A stretch of DNA of 64,000 nt from Paenibacillus sp. Soil787 (GCF_001429545.1 NZ_LMSP01000002.1:297087-361086); one strand, 5' to 3'; positions 25,574-35,905 are shown, counted from the stretch's first letter. Made by a program: numbers and translations. The notes: generated from the sequence alone by a model not told the origin.

Positions 25574-28500
25574 TTGAAAAAATTATTCATTAAAAAAGCA
25601 ATTTCTACAGCCTTGGCTTTACTTTTATCAGGGAATATTCTGAGCGCACTTCCTGATCTTGCTAACGCCGCAACAAATCAGCCTTCGATATTACCTAAGC
25701 CTGTAAGTTATACAACTGGAACTGGGCAATTTCTTTTAACACAAACTAGCTCCATTTTTGTAGCTGGTAATACCGCTGAGGAAACAGATGAGCTATTCAA
25801 AACTGGACAAATGCTCGCCAATAAGCTGAATACTTCAACCGGATTCCCTATCAGCGTCATAAAATCAAACAATCCAACTTCAGGAAGTATTTACCTCACT
25901 ACAATTGGTGGAAATGCAGCCTTAGGTAATGAAGGGTATGATTTAATCACAACTTCCAATCAAGTTACACTTACAGCTAATAAACCCGAAGGTGTTTTTA
26001 GAGGTGATCAAACCTTAATACAGCTCTTACCAGCGGATATTGAGAAGAACACCGTTGTGTCTGGTGTACAATGGGTGATCCCTAATTCTACTATAAGTGA
26101 CAAGCCTGCTTACGAATATCGTGGGCTCATGCTTGATGTGGCACGACACTTCTTTGCAGTGGATCAAGTTAAACGTCAGATCGATCTGGCATCACAGTAT
26201 AAGATCAACAAGTTGCATATGCATTTGTCTGATGATCAGGCTTGGCGTATTGAAATTAAATCTAGACCTGATCTCGTGCAGATTGGAAGCAAGGGACAGG
26301 TAGGCGGCGGTCCAGGTGGATATTATACACAGGAACAGTTTAAAGACATCGTCAGCTATGCGGCTGAGCGATATATTGAAGTCATTCCAGAAATCGATAT
26401 GCCTGGTCATACGAATGCGGCATTAGCTTCATATGGAGAATTAAATCCTGATGGACAACGAAAAGCTATGCGAACGGATACTGCAGTAGGCTATAGTTCA
26501 CTTATGCCTCGATCTGAGGTTACATATACATTTGTTGATGATGTAATCAGAGAACTTGCTGCTATTTCACCTTCACCCTATATTCATATTGGCGGTGACG
26601 AAGCTCAATCAACTACTGCTGCTGATTACGATTATTTTATTGGCAGAGTTACAACTATTGTGAATAATTATGGTAAGAAAGTTATTGGATGGGACCCGTC
26701 TGATACCTCAAGCGGAGCAACTAGCGATTCTATTCTGCAAGACTGGCATTGCACCACTTCAACTGGAACTTCAGCGAAAACAAAAGGGATGAAGGTCATC
26801 GTATCCCCGGCAAATGCTTATCTCGACCAGAAATACTACTCAGATACGCCACTTGGCCTAACTTGGAGAGGACTCATCAATACCAACACAGCCTATAATT
26901 GGAACCCAACCGATTGCATATCAGGAGCAAATATTTATGGGATTGATAGTACATTATGGTCAGAAACCGTTGTGACTCAAGATAATTTGGATTATATGCT
27001 CTATCCACGATTAATAGCGAATGCTGAAGTCGGCTGGACTGCTCAAAGCAATAGAAACTGGGCTGATTTTAAAGGGAGGCTTACAGACCAAGCTTCAAGA
27101 ATGCAAAATAAAGGAATAAAATATTTCGCCGACCCTATTGTATGGGTGCCTCCGTTTGTCCCAATAAATTCAGAATGGAAGATGGATGAAGGAACTGGAA
27201 CCAGCTTGGCGGATACGTCTGGTGCTCGAAATGGAACTTTAGTTGGCGGCGCAACATTGACAACGGGTAAGTTTGGAAATGGGGTAAATTTAGATGGAAG
27301 CACTGGTTACATAAATTTAGGCGGGCAAGATATAACAGGAGACTGGACAGTAAGCGCTTGGGTTTACGGGAAGCCGAACACGACGAGTAATGAGGTGCTT
27401 CTGGCCGGCTCATCTTCATCAATTAAGATCAACCAGTATAATAAAACAGGTAAAGTTGGGGTTTCCATTTACGGTGTTAAAGACGCTACGTACACTTATA
27501 GTATTCCTTCAAACCAATGGACTCATTTGGCTTTTGTAGGTACAAGCACGGGAACTGCTCTTTATGCAAATGGTGTGCTAAAAGGAACAATCACTGGTAA
27601 AATGAATGGCCCAATGTCATTAGTTGGCGTAGAAGCGCAGCCTGGAACCGGATTAAAAACTTCCTATTTCAAAGGCAGCCTTGATGAATTGAAAATATTC
27701 AACAGGGCGTTGAGCGCAAGCCAGATTGTTGCTTTGACAAAATCACCGACAGCAACTTTAAGCTCTATTAACGTTAATGGTTCTGCATTAAATGGATTTA
27801 CGGAAACAAACACAGATTACAATGTAATATTACCTTCCGGAACAACTACAGTTCCAACGGTAGAAGTAACTAAAACAGATAATAATGCAAGTGCGGTTGT
27901 AACTGCAGCGGCAGCATTACCAGGTACTACTACTATAAAAGTAACTGCAGAAAATGGAACAACAACAAAGACTTACAATGTTAACTTTCTCGTGATTCCT
28001 GATGCACCGACGGAATTGACAGCAGTGGCAAATGGGGCCACTGATGTTACGCTGAATTGGTCAGCTGTGCCTGGGGCAGAGAGGTATAACATTTACCGTG
28101 CTGATTCCAAGAGCGGAATCTTTGAGAAGGTAAACGATGCTGAAGTTCTTGCTGCGACATATTCAGACCTCAACTTGAATCCGGATACGGTGTACGATTA
28201 TCAAGTAACTGCCGTTAATACTACGGGCGAGTCGGACTACAGCAACGTAGCCGAGATTAATTTAAACATTCCTCCAGTAACTGTCGCTAAGCTGGATGGT
28301 ACAAAGTTCGGTGAGTGGTATCAAACTCCAGTTACAATAACGCTTGATGCAACTGATAATTTCTCAGGTGTAGCTGATACCTTCTACACGGTCGATGGCG
28401 GTACTGAGCAAAAAGGTACTTCCGTTACCATAATAGAAGAAGGCAATCACACCATCTCTTATTGGAGCGTTGACAAGGCAGGTAATGTTGAAACGCCGCA

Positions 28501-28885
28501 TACAGCAGTCGTGCAATTGGATAAGACGGCCCCAACACTTCATGTCGTTTTGGATAAAATTATTTTTTGGCCAGCAAATCACCAAATGATTACAGTAAGT
28601 GCGTCTGTGTATGCCGAAGATAGTCATTCCGGAATCGAATCTGTCGTTCTAACATCCATAATAAGCAACGAGTCGGATAATGGATTAGGTGATAGTCAAA
28701 CGTTAAACGACATTCAAGGTGCAGAGTTAGGCACTTTGGATACTACATTTTTGCTTCGTGCCGAAAGATCTGGCAAAGGGAATGGACGCATATACACGCT
28801 CACCTATACGGCTTTTGATCATGCAGGCAATAAAACTTCTGCTTCATCAACCGTTACGGTCCCACACGACGAATCCGGTGAATAA
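25574..28885 (+). CDS. Secreted multimodular GH20 beta-N-acetylhexosaminidase
   Basis: This 1103-residue exported enzyme should remove terminal beta-GlcNAc/GalNAc outside the cell. Order by eye: signal peptide (1-33), GH20 N-terminal alpha/beta domain (about 35-165), GH20 TIM barrel (about 170-500), LamG-like sandwich (about 535-720), cadherin-like domain (about 725-810), fibronectin III (about 815-900), OmpL47-like domain and a C-terminal Ig-like module. The catalytic pair is Asp342-Glu343 in HIGGDEA; HLSDDQAWRIE and EIDMPGH are also present. It starts with TTG behind AGGAGAGGTG. It is followed by the GH84 gene without a terminator, and its last 522 bp are nearly repeated there. Confidence 0.92.
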   Translation: MKKLFIKKAISTALALLLSGNILSALPDLANAATNQPSILPKPVSYTTGTGQFLLTQTSSIFVAGNTAEETDELFKTGQMLANKLNTSTGFPISVIKSNNPTSGSIYLTTIGGNAALGNEGYDLITTSNQVTLTANKPEGVFRGDQTLIQLLPADIEKNTVVSGVQWVIPNSTISDKPAYEYRGLMLDVARHFFAVDQVKRQIDLASQYKINKLHMHLSDDQAWRIEIKSRPDLVQIGSKGQVGGGPGGYYTQEQFKDIVSYAAERYIEVIPEIDMPGHTNAALASYGELNPDGQRKAMRTDTAVGYSSLMPRSEVTYTFVDDVIRELAAISPSPYIHIGGDEAQSTTAADYDYFIGRVTTIVNNYGKKVIGWDPSDTSSGATSDSILQDWHCTTSTGTSAKTKGMKVIVSPANAYLDQKYYSDTPLGLTWRGLINTNTAYNWNPTDCISGANIYGIDSTLWSETVVTQDNLDYMLYPRLIANAEVGWTAQSNRNWADFKGRLTDQASRMQNKGIKYFADPIVWVPPFVPINSEWKMDEGTGTSLADTSGARNGTLVGGATLTTGKFGNGVNLDGSTGYINLGGQDITGDWTVSAWVYGKPNTTSNEVLLAGSSSSIKINQYNKTGKVGVSIYGVKDATYTYSIPSNQWTHLAFVGTSTGTALYANGVLKGTITGKMNGPMSLVGVEAQPGTGLKTSYFKGSLDELKIFNRALSASQIVALTKSPTATLSSINVNGSALNGFTETNTDYNVILPSGTTTVPTVEVTKTDNNASAVVTAAAALPGTTTIKVTAENGTTTKTYNVNFLVIPDAPTELTAVANGATDVTLNWSAVPGAERYNIYRADSKSGIFEKVNDAEVLAATYSDLNLNPDTVYDYQVTAVNTTGESDYSNVAEINLNIPPVTVAKLDGTKFGEWYQTPVTITLDATDNFSGVADTFYTVDGGTEQKGTSVTIIEEGNHTISYWSVDKAGNVETPHTAVVQLDKTAPTLHVVLDKIIFWPANHQMITVSASVYAEDSHSGIESVVLTSIISNESDNGLGDSQTLNDIQGAELGTLDTTFLLRAERSGKGNGRIYTLTYTAFDHAGNKTSASSTVTVPHDESGE

Positions 28886-28894
28886 TGTAATAAA
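28364..28894 (+). repeat. Near-identical 3' module, copy 1 (GH20 gene)
   Basis: The last 522 coding bp and a few bases beyond the stop match 31791-32321 with no gap and roughly 93% identity by eye. The segment encodes part of an OmpL47-like domain plus an Ig-like tail. Equal length and scattered, mostly third-base differences suggest a recent duplication or gene conversion. Confidence 0.8.
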
Positions 28895-28955
28895 TTTTCT
28901 CGAAAGCCGGGCATAAGCTACGATGCAAAAATTCGATAATGAAAGGTCGGTAAAA

Positions 28956-31900
28956 ATGAGAAAAAAGGCTGAGTTTATGACCCCAACACGTCTCAAAAGA
29001 ACCTCCAAAATGTTGACGATGGCACTTTTGATTTCATTGTCAACCCCTTGGTTTTCCAATTTAGATTCCCATGTGGCAGCCGCAGCGCCATCTAGTTCAA
29101 TTCCTGAAATTTCTCCAGTTCCACAGTCCGTTTCTTTAGTGGGAAATGGCTTTGCGATCCCTGCCGAAGTAGGGCTGGTAACAGGTGACACGACTGATCC
29201 TTCTGCAGTGAGGGTCGTTGAAGAAATATTACATAACGCCGGAGTTCAGAATATTAAGTTGGCAAGCGATAACAGCCCCGTTCCCGATACGGAGGTAACC
29301 GTATGGATCGGCGGCCCGTCCGAGAATCTTGCGACCGCTTCCGAGCTGCAAAATATGGGCGCGGCTGGACCGGAAGATTTAATAAATGACGGATACGTGC
29401 TGGCTTCTGGAATCGACCACACAGGGCATAAAAGTATCGTACTAGCTGGCAAAAATAATACGGGCACTTACTATGCCGCCCAAACGTTACGTCAAGTCAT
29501 AACACTCCAAGATTCCGCCTATTCGATCCCAGGGCTTGCGATTAGAGATTGGCCGAAAATGAACTGGCGCGGGTCCATTGAAGGTTTCTACGGGACTCCA
29601 TGGTCGCATGAAGACCGGCTCAGCCAGTTGGATTTTTACGGGCAGCAGAAAATGAATATGTATATCTACGCTCCGAAGGATGATCCGTATCACCGTGATC
29701 AGTGGCGCGTACCTTATCCGGCGGATAAACTGGCGCAGATTAACGAGCTGGTCAACAAAGCGGCACAAAATCATGTTCAATTCGTCTTTGCCATTTCGCC
29801 TGGGAACACTGTGTGCTATTCGGACAACACGGACTTCCAAGCTCTAACAGATAAAGCACAAATGATGTATGATGTCGGCGTACGTTCTTTTGCGATTTTC
29901 TTGGATGATATCGGTAAAACACTGGGCTGCAATGCAGATAAGACCAAGTTTAACACCGATTCAAGCCCATCTGCGGCTGGGCAAGCATTCTTGCTTAATA
30001 AGTTCAAGACAGAATTCATCGACAAACATCCAGGAGCTAATCGTTTGATAACAGTTCCTACGGATTATGCCAATATTACAACAACAACATATATCAACCG
30101 TTTTTCGGTGCTTGTTGATCCAAGTATCATCGTTCAGTGGACGGGTCCAGCAGTCGTACCTGCCGGAATCTCCGTGTCGGATGCAGATAAAGCGAAAGCA
30201 ATTTATAAGCACGATCTATTAATCTGGGATAATTACCCGGTTAATGATTACGCGCGCGATAAGATTTACTTAGGTCCGCTTTATAACCGTGATGCCGGAT
30301 TAGCTGACCATGGAATCATTGGTCTTACCTCTAATCCCATGAATGAGGCGGAAGCGTCAAAAATTGCCCTATTTTCAATTGCAGATTATCTTTGGAACCC
30401 GCAGGCTTACAATCCGGATAATGCTTGGCAGCTTAGTATTAAGAGATTAGGTGGTTCAGCCGCAGACGCGTTAAAAACATTTGCAGAAAATCACTATTCA
30501 TCTCCACTAAATGCGAAGGAGTCATTGACACTAACTCCGTTAATTAATAACTTATGGACCCTATTCAGCAGCGGCGGAGTTGTTACGGATGCAGTGAACC
30601 AATTAACAGCCGGATTTACAAAGCTGCAGCAGGCCCCTGCTATTTTGCGCAGCACGTTGAACAACGCGAATTTTATCGCGGAGACCAACTATTATTTGAA
30701 TAAAGACGAGCTTTATGGCAAGGCAGGCATAGAAGCTGCTCAAATGCTGCTTTCTCAAAAGCGCAACAATAAGCAGCAGGCGGCATTGCACAGAACCGAA
30801 TTAATGAATCTCAAGGCGCAAATTAGCGCTATTACCCAGGCTAAAGCAAATCAAGTATTTGAAGACTTTTTCACGCGAGCGATCCGAGAGAATGACACTT
30901 GGTTAGGCGTTATTCCGGCGACTCCTTTTCCAATAACGACGATGCCAGCGTACCAAACGAATACACCGGACAAGATGCTTGATGGCAATCTGAACACCTA
31001 TTTCTGGAGCAACAGACCTCCTGCTATTGGGGACGTGATCGGCGTTGATTTGAACGAAGTCCGCAATGTTTCAAACGTGCAAGTTTCAATGACCAAAACA
31101 GGCAGCTTGAACGATTTTATGCATCACGGCCTACTAGAAGCTTCATCCGACGGAACTAATTGGACGACGTTAGCCACTTTGGAAGAACAAACGAGCATCA
31201 ACATCCCGGTTAATAATTTAAAAGCAAGATTTGTGCGCATCCGAGCGACGGACACGCAAACTTTCTGGGTCATTGTCAAAGAATTTACAGTGACTTCGAC
31301 GCCAGTTCCAAAAGATCCAGCTGTTGTTTTAGCAGGTGACGACACTGTTGAAGCCGGTAATGCGTTTACGCTTCAACTTGGAGTAGAAAATGTCACTCAG
31401 AGTGTATATGGAGAGAACATTGCCATGGAATACGATCCGAATTTGATCGAGTTCGTGTCGGCTGCGCCCATGCAGGCAGGTATCGACTTGCTTTCGACTG
31501 AAAAGAGTACCCCCGGCAAGCTGCAATTCCTTATGGGTACTACAAATGGAGTTACGGGTAGCGCGCAGCTGCTAAACCTATCGTTCAAAGCAAAGTCAGT
31601 AACGCAAGAGGGACTGATCATGGTTACCGATTTGACCTTAGTTGATTCTAACGGCACGGAAAAGAAGCTTGCTTCTTCCACGTGGAGCATTCAAATCACC
31701 GATAAGACAGCTCCAACAACGTCGGATAATGCGCCTTCTGGCTGGGTGAACAGCGATGCTACGGTTACTTTCACTTCCAGCGACAGCGGCTCAGGTGTAG
31801 CTGATACCTTCTACACGGTCGACGGCGGTATTGAGCAAAAAGGTACTTCTGTTACTATAAAAGCAGAAGGCATTCACACCATCTCTTACTGGAGCGTTGA

Positions 31901-32312
31901 CAAGGCAGGCAATGTTGAAACGCCGCATACAGCAGTCGTGCAATTGGATAAGACGGCCCCAACACTTCATGTCGTTTTGGATAAAACTATTTTATGGCCA
32001 GCAAACCACCAAATGATTACGGTAAGTGCGTCTGTGTATGACGAAGATAGTCTTTCCGGAATCGAATCTGTCGTTCTTACATCCATAATAAGCAACGATT
32101 CGGACAATGGATTAGGTGATGGTGGAACGTCAAACGACATTCAAGGTGCAGAGTTAGGCACTTTGGATACTACATTTTTGCTTCGTGCCGAAAGATCTAG
32201 CGAAGGGAATGGACGCGTATACACGATCACCTATACGGCTTTTGATCATGCAGGTAATAAAACTTCTGCTTCATCAACTGTAACGGTTCCTCACGACAAA
32301 TCTGGTGAATAA
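28956..32312 (+). CDS. Secreted GH84 beta-N-acetylglucosaminidase (NagJ/O-GlcNAcase type)
   Basis: This 1118-residue exported enzyme shows signal peptide, GH84 N-terminal domain, GH84 catalytic barrel (about 180-480), a helical region, an F5/8-type C domain (CBM32; about 650-770), a cohesin-like domain (about 780-920), an OmpL47-like domain and an Ig-like tail. Family marks are [16 protein letters not shown] and the catalytic pair Asp317-Asp318 in IFLDDIG. The GH84-CBM32-cohesin order recalls the clostridial hyaluronidase-like toxin NagJ. ATG 28956 has AAAGG upstream; 28923 and 28977 are alternatives. It forms an operon with the GH20 gene and would remove beta-GlcNAc from glycoproteins or amino-sugar polymers. 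Confidence 0.9.
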   Translation: MRKKAEFMTPTRLKRTSKMLTMALLISLSTPWFSNLDSHVAAAAPSSSIPEISPVPQSVSLVGNGFAIPAEVGLVTGDTTDPSAVRVVEEILHNAGVQNIKLASDNSPVPDTEVTVWIGGPSENLATASELQNMGAAGPEDLINDGYVLASGIDHTGHKSIVLAGKNNTGTYYAAQTLRQVITLQDSAYSIPGLAIRDWPKMNWRGSIEGFYGTPWSHEDRLSQLDFYGQQKMNMYIYAPKDDPYHRDQWRVPYPADKLAQINELVNKAAQNHVQFVFAISPGNTVCYSDNTDFQALTDKAQMMYDVGVRSFAIFLDDIGKTLGCNADKTKFNTDSSPSAAGQAFLLNKFKTEFIDKHPGANRLITVPTDYANITTTTYINRFSVLVDPSIIVQWTGPAVVPAGISVSDADKAKAIYKHDLLIWDNYPVNDYARDKIYLGPLYNRDAGLADHGIIGLTSNPMNEAEASKIALFSIADYLWNPQAYNPDNAWQLSIKRLGGSAADALKTFAENHYSSPLNAKESLTLTPLINNLWTLFSSGGVVTDAVNQLTAGFTKLQQAPAILRSTLNNANFIAETNYYLNKDELYGKAGIEAAQMLLSQKRNNKQQAALHRTELMNLKAQISAITQAKANQVFEDFFTRAIRENDTWLGVIPATPFPITTMPAYQTNTPDKMLDGNLNTYFWSNRPPAIGDVIGVDLNEVRNVSNVQVSMTKTGSLNDFMHHGLLEASSDGTNWTTLATLEEQTSINIPVNNLKARFVRIRATDTQTFWVIVKEFTVTSTPVPKDPAVVLAGDDTVEAGNAFTLQLGVENVTQSVYGENIAMEYDPNLIEFVSAAPMQAGIDLLSTEKSTPGKLQFLMGTTNGVTGSAQLLNLSFKAKSVTQEGLIMVTDLTLVDSNGTEKKLASSTWSIQITDKTAPTTSDNAPSGWVNSDATVTFTSSDSGSGVADTFYTVDGGIEQKGTSVTIKAEGIHTISYWSVDKAGNVETPHTAVVQLDKTAPTLHVVLDKTILWPANHQMITVSASVYDEDSLSGIESVVLTSIISNDSDNGLGDGGTSNDIQGAELGTLDTTFLLRAERSSEGNGRVYTITYTAFDHAGNKTSASSTVTVPHDKSGE

Positions 32313-32321
32313 TGTAATGAA
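31791..32321 (+). repeat. Near-identical 3' module, copy 2 (GH84 gene)
   Basis: This is the partner of the segment at 28364-28894: same length, same reading frame and the same sequence around the stop (GGTGAATAATGTAAT). It lies in a neighbouring gene whose catalytic domain is unrelated, so only the C-terminal module was copied. Confidence 0.8.
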
Positions 32322-32395
32322 TTTGATCGTTAGTAAATCTCAATGCGAGTGCAAAAAACTTGATCGAATTGGTCTAAAATAATTTCAACAAGTCC

Positions 32396-32440
32396 AAAAG
32401 CCTGCTAGAGTCTACTTCATGACGACTGCAGGCTTTTATT
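32396..32440 (+). terminator. Intrinsic terminator after hexosaminidase operon
   Basis: A 10-bp perfect stem AAAAGCCTGC/GCAGGCTTTT (32396-32405 with 32428-32437) ends in a T run. It closes the GH20-GH84 unit. I found no ribonucleic antiterminator (RAT)-like sequence overlapping it. Confidence 0.8.
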
Positions 32441-32473
32441 CAAACACAACTGAAGGGAATGACTTAAAAACAC

Positions 32474-32569
32474 ATGAATGATTTATCAATCGAAATGCAG
32501 TATCGAAACTCTTGGTCGACTTTTGCGGGATCCCCAGAAACCCAACAATTGGGAGGGTCTTATGATTGA
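32474..32569 (+). CDS. Small ORF overlapping the antiterminator gene
   Basis: ATG at 32474 opens a 31-codon frame ending at a TGA that overlaps the start of the PRD gene by 8 bp, and AAGGGA lies upstream. The overlap would couple translation of the two genes. It has no recognised family, so it may be a leader peptide or a chance frame. Confidence 0.35.
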   Translation: MNDLSIEMQYRNSWSTFAGSPETQQLGGSYD

Positions 32570-33395
32570 ACGGAAAATTGTACATGTCCTTTCCCATAAC
32601 ATTGTGATGGCGCATTTATCGACTGGAAAAAATTCGATCGCATTCGGGAAAGGAATCGGGTTTATGAAGAATCCGGGGATGAATATAACTAAAAGTGAAA
32701 TTACGCAGGAATTTCTGTTACATACATCCGAAGTGCTTAAAAACTATGAGCAAATTTTAAACGCAGTTGATGTTAAAATTATCGGGCTCACCGAGGAAGT
32801 CATTGCCTACGCAAAAGGGATACTGGAAGGCGCCTTCTCTGAAACGATTCACGCTTCACTCGTTGATCACATTAACTTTGCGGTAGAGCGGCAAAAGCGC
32901 GGTACTTACATCACCAATCCATTTGCATATGAAATTCAATATATGTATCCTGAGGAGTACAAGGTAGCCAAGAAGTCTGTCGATTTCTTAAATGATCATC
33001 TTGGTGTCAAACTCCCTGAGGACGAAATCGCTTTCCTGGCCATGCATTTCAACGCTGCGAGAAATAAGGAGAAGCCTACGGATTCCTTAGCTATCGTAAG
33101 AATAGTGTCTCAGACGATTGAATCCGCCAAAGAGTTGGGTTTTCACTTCGATGACTCCTTTTCCACACTCCGCTTTATTAGTCACCTGAAGGGCTTAATC
33201 GAGCGGGTCAAACAAAGAAAGACGCTCCAGAACTCACTGTTGGACAAAATTAATGAGGAGTATGGAGATACGTACGTGAAAGCCAAAGTGCTATCATTGA
33301 TGTTGAGCGATACCTTGCAAATGGAAGTTCCGGATGATGAAACCGGATATCTGACGATACATCTTGAGAGATTGCGATGCGTTCATCATGTATGA
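32562..33395 (+). CDS. PRD-domain transcriptional antiterminator, BglG/LicT family
   Basis: The protein (277 residues from ATG 32562, the length of LicT) has an N-terminal RNA-binding CAT domain (IERKIVHVLSHNIVMAHL, FGKGIGFMKNPG) and two PTS-regulation domains. Likely phosphorylatable His are seen in LLHTSEVLKN and LVDHINFAVER (PRD1), AFLAMHFNAAR (end of PRD1) and LRFISHLKGL and LTIHLERLR (PRD2). GGGAGGGT precedes the ATG. Such proteins bind RAT hairpins and are controlled by PTS components, yet no PTS gene or RAT is visible in the window, so its target lies elsewhere. Confidence 0.9.
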   Translation: MIERKIVHVLSHNIVMAHLSTGKNSIAFGKGIGFMKNPGMNITKSEITQEFLLHTSEVLKNYEQILNAVDVKIIGLTEEVIAYAKGILEGAFSETIHASLVDHINFAVERQKRGTYITNPFAYEIQYMYPEEYKVAKKSVDFLNDHLGVKLPEDEIAFLAMHFNAARNKEKPTDSLAIVRIVSQTIESAKELGFHFDDSFSTLRFISHLKGLIERVKQRKTLQNSLLDKINEEYGDTYVKAKVLSLMLSDTLQMEVPDDETGYLTIHLERLRCVHHV

Positions 33396-33474
33396 ATCGA
33401 GCTTATAATAAACACGACCACCTTTATATTTATTGTCCCAAAACTGATTTAGATTTCTCCTTTTTATAACTCCG

Positions 33475-33511
33475 ATAACCGCCTCGGCTTGTGTTGAAGG
33501 CGGTTATTTCC
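33475..33511 (+). terminator. Intrinsic terminator after antiterminator gene
   Basis: A 10-bp stem ATAACCGCCT/AGGCGGTTAT (33475-33484 with 33498-33507) with a 13-nt loop is followed by T and C bases. Confidence 0.65.
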
Positions 33512-33533
33512 CTTTGCTAGTCCGAGCTGAGAA

Positions 33534-33596
33534 TTGACATGTAGAATGGAAATAGGTTGAAAAAAGTTCAACCTTATTAAGACCTAAAATTATAAA
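33534..33596 (+). promoter_or_regulatory. Promoter/operator region of the sulfatase operon
   Basis: The perfect inverted repeat AGGTTGAA-N5-TTCAACCT (33554-33574) overlaps the likely promoter: TTGACA is at 33534-33539 and a TATAAA at 33591-33596, but no pair is ideally spaced. The repeat looks like an operator for sulfur- or substrate-dependent control. Confidence 0.45.
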
Positions 33597-33648
33597 TACA
33601 ATAAAGTTAAATCAACTAATTCAATTATGTTGCAGCAGGAGGTCTTCC

Positions 33649-35109
33649 ATGAGAATTATCTATTTAGATATCGATTCGCTTCGTCCTGACCATATGAGTT
33701 GTTATGGCTATAACAGGAAGACGACGCCGAATATCGATAAGATTGCTTCTAGCGGGATGATCTTTAATAGCTGCTATACAGCATCCTCCCCTTGCGTGCC
33801 ATCCAGGGCAAGCTTCATGTCTGGCCGGTTCGGCATTAACCATGGTGCCTTGACGCACTGGGGACCTGGCGGAGAGTTTCAGTATCCGGAAGGAGACGGG
33901 CACAGCGAGGAAGTTCCGTTTTTCAGTAGACATTTACGCAACGCTGGTTACAAAACAGTCACCTTCTCCACGTTCGGAGATCGGCACCATGCCTGGTGGT
34001 ACTTTGCAGGATGGAACGAAGTACACACACACACGCTAAAGGAAGGGAACGAGAACGCTGATGAAGTAAATGCTTCCGTAATTCCGTGGCTGAAGCAGCA
34101 CGGGAAGGAAGATAACTATTTCCTGCACATCCAATACTGGGACCCGCACGCTTTCTATACGTATCCAATCGCATATATGGAGCAGTTTAAGGATGAACCA
34201 GTGAAGCCTTTCCCGGACGAGGCTGAGATTGCAAATCAACAGCATCATAGCTTCCCTCGATCTGCGTCATTCTTGCATTGGGGCAATAAATACCCAGCTA
34301 CAATGCCTGGGCAAATTACGAACCGCTCGGATTTCAAGCATCTTATCGATGGTTATGACGGTGGAATCAGCTATATGGATAAACATGTTGGCGAGCTGCT
34401 GAACACACTTCAGGAGCTGGGCATTGAAGATGAAGTCTGTTTCATTATCAGCGCGGATCATGCAGAGTCGATGGGCGAGCAAGGCATTTATGTCGAGCAC
34501 CCAAGCGCAACCGAAGCCGTCCATCATATACCGCTCATCATCCGAGTGCCCGGTGTTACCCAACCGGGGCAAGTGGTAGACGGCTTTGTCTACAACGTAG
34601 ATGTGATTGCCACGATTACGGATCTGGTTGGACTTAAAGTTCCATCCGGCTGGGACGGCAAATCGTTCCTTCCGGCGCTCAAGGGCGAACATTGGAACGG
34701 CCGTGATTACTTGGTTATGGATCATGCACTATATGTGTGCCAACGCGCAGTGCGGGATGAGAAATGGTATTTCATCCGAACCTACCATCCTGGCTTATAC
34801 TTGCATTTTGATGAAGTCATTTTATACGACATGGTCAATGATCCGAATCAAACTGTCAATTTGGCGAGCGATTACCCAGACGTTGTGAAAGAAATGGATC
34901 ACCGTCTTTCCACATGGCTGCATGAACAGGCACGCAGACCGGACTATAAGGTAGACCCGATGCAGAAAGTACTGGAAACAGGCCCGTGGAAATATTTGAA
35001 AGCGGAAGACTGGGTGCGCAGATTGGAGCAGGCAGGTTGGAATGAAGCAGCAAACAACATCAAACGAAAATACCAGAGAGAGGCACTGCAGCCTGCATAT
35101 GACGGCTAA
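33649..35109 (+). CDS. Type I sulfatase, cysteine type
   Basis: This 486-residue sulfatase of the alkaline-phosphatase fold removes sulfate from carbohydrate or aryl esters. The N-terminal metal ligands appear in YLDIDSLRPDHMSCYGY. The maturation motif is Cys49-Val-Pro-Ser-Arg53, where Cys49 would become formylglycine. A later metal site is IISADHAESMGEQG. There is no signal peptide, so it acts on imported sulfated sugars. The maturase (FGE or anSME) is not in the window. GGAGG precedes the ATG. The neighbouring sulfonate-type importer and GH20 enzyme suggest that sulfated amino sugars are the substrate. Confidence 0.92.
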   Translation: MRIIYLDIDSLRPDHMSCYGYNRKTTPNIDKIASSGMIFNSCYTASSPCVPSRASFMSGRFGINHGALTHWGPGGEFQYPEGDGHSEEVPFFSRHLRNAGYKTVTFSTFGDRHHAWWYFAGWNEVHTHTLKEGNENADEVNASVIPWLKQHGKEDNYFLHIQYWDPHAFYTYPIAYMEQFKDEPVKPFPDEAEIANQQHHSFPRSASFLHWGNKYPATMPGQITNRSDFKHLIDGYDGGISYMDKHVGELLNTLQELGIEDEVCFIISADHAESMGEQGIYVEHPSATEAVHHIPLIIRVPGVTQPGQVVDGFVYNVDVIATITDLVGLKVPSGWDGKSFLPALKGEHWNGRDYLVMDHALYVCQRAVRDEKWYFIRTYHPGLYLHFDEVILYDMVNDPNQTVNLASDYPDVVKEMDHRLSTWLHEQARRPDYKVDPMQKVLETGPWKYLKAEDWVRRLEQAGWNEAANNIKRKYQREALQPAYDG

Positions 35110-35143
35110 TGATTTCTAATCGGATCAAGAAGGAGGATGTTCT

Positions 35144-35905
35144 ATGAAAAGATTTCCAAGCTGGCTTTTGACCGTTATTTCCATCGTTATCGGAATTGTA
35201 GTATGGTACCTGCTTTCTGCCATACCTGCGGTTGGAGCGATTATCACGAGCCCACTTAGAGTTGTAAAAACACTGCTAGTCGAAATTGAAAGCGGACGTA
35301 TGTTGTCTAATATATGGGCAAGTCTGCTTCGCGTCCTTGGCGGCTTTTCACTCGGATTAATTGTCGCGATTCCAGCCGCTTTCCTAATGGCATGGTACGC
35401 ATTTGTCCGTGCGATTGTTGATCCTTGGATCCAATTTTTCCGCACGATTCCGCCTATCGCTTTAATCCCCCTCGTTATCGTTTCTCAAGGCGTAGGGGAA
35501 TCCGCAAAGATCAGTGTTATTTTTGTGGCGACGTTCCTCGTAATGGTCATCTCGATCTTTCAGGGGGTTCGTAACGTCGATCCGACGCTCATTCGTGCAG
35601 CAAGAGTTCTGGGTGCGACGGATAAGCACATTTTTCTTGAAGTCATTGTTCCGGCATCGTTTCCCTATATTCTTGTCGGAGTCAGGCTTGGCCTTGCCGC
35701 GGCTTGGACGACATTAGTAGCTGCTGAGCTCACAGGCGCAAGCAAAGGTTTAGGCAATATGATTATGGAAGCAAGCTTATACTTCCGAATGGATGTCGTT
35801 ATTCTCGGCATTATGGTCATTGGCCTCATCGGATTAAGTATGGATAAATTCGTACTCTTCTTAGAAAGGAAGCTGACAGGATGGCAGGAGCTCAGGCAAG
35901 GATAA
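35144..35905 (+). CDS. ABC transporter permease, SsuC/TauC type
   Basis: This 253-residue membrane protein of the nitrate/sulfonate/taurine permease family has about six membrane segments and the EAA-like loop AARVLGATDKHIFLEVIVP. AAGGAGGATG gives a very strong ribosome site. It overlaps the ATPase gene by 25 bp. With the neighbouring sulfatase it may import sulfate esters or sulfonates. Confidence 0.9.
   Translation: MKRFPSWLLTVISIVIGIVVWYLLSAIPAVGAIITSPLRVVKTLLVEIESGRMLSNIWASLLRVLGGFSLGLIVAIPAAFLMAWYAFVRAIVDPWIQFFRTIPPIALIPLVIVSQGVGESAKISVIFVATFLVMVISIFQGVRNVDPTLIRAARVLGATDKHIFLEVIVPASFPYILVGVRLGLAAAWTTLVAAELTGASKGLGNMIMEASLYFRMDVVILGIMVIGLIGLSMDKFVLFLERKLTGWQELRQG

Noticed and set aside
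25574-32312. Dockerin partner for the cohesin-like domain of the GH84 protein
   Set aside because: I looked for paired calcium-binding dockerin repeats in the C-terminal parts of all secreted enzymes here. Only FIMAH, OmpL47 and Ig-like tails are present.
32341-32561. A possible ribonucleic antiterminator (RAT) for the LicT-like protein
   Set aside because: The sequence before and within the terminator does not fit the RAT pattern of LicT/SacY/BglG targets.
33383-33397. Reverse match to part of the ATCATACATGA motif
   Set aside because: It lies in the last codons of the antiterminator gene, shares only about nine bases, and no promoter or gene start uses it.
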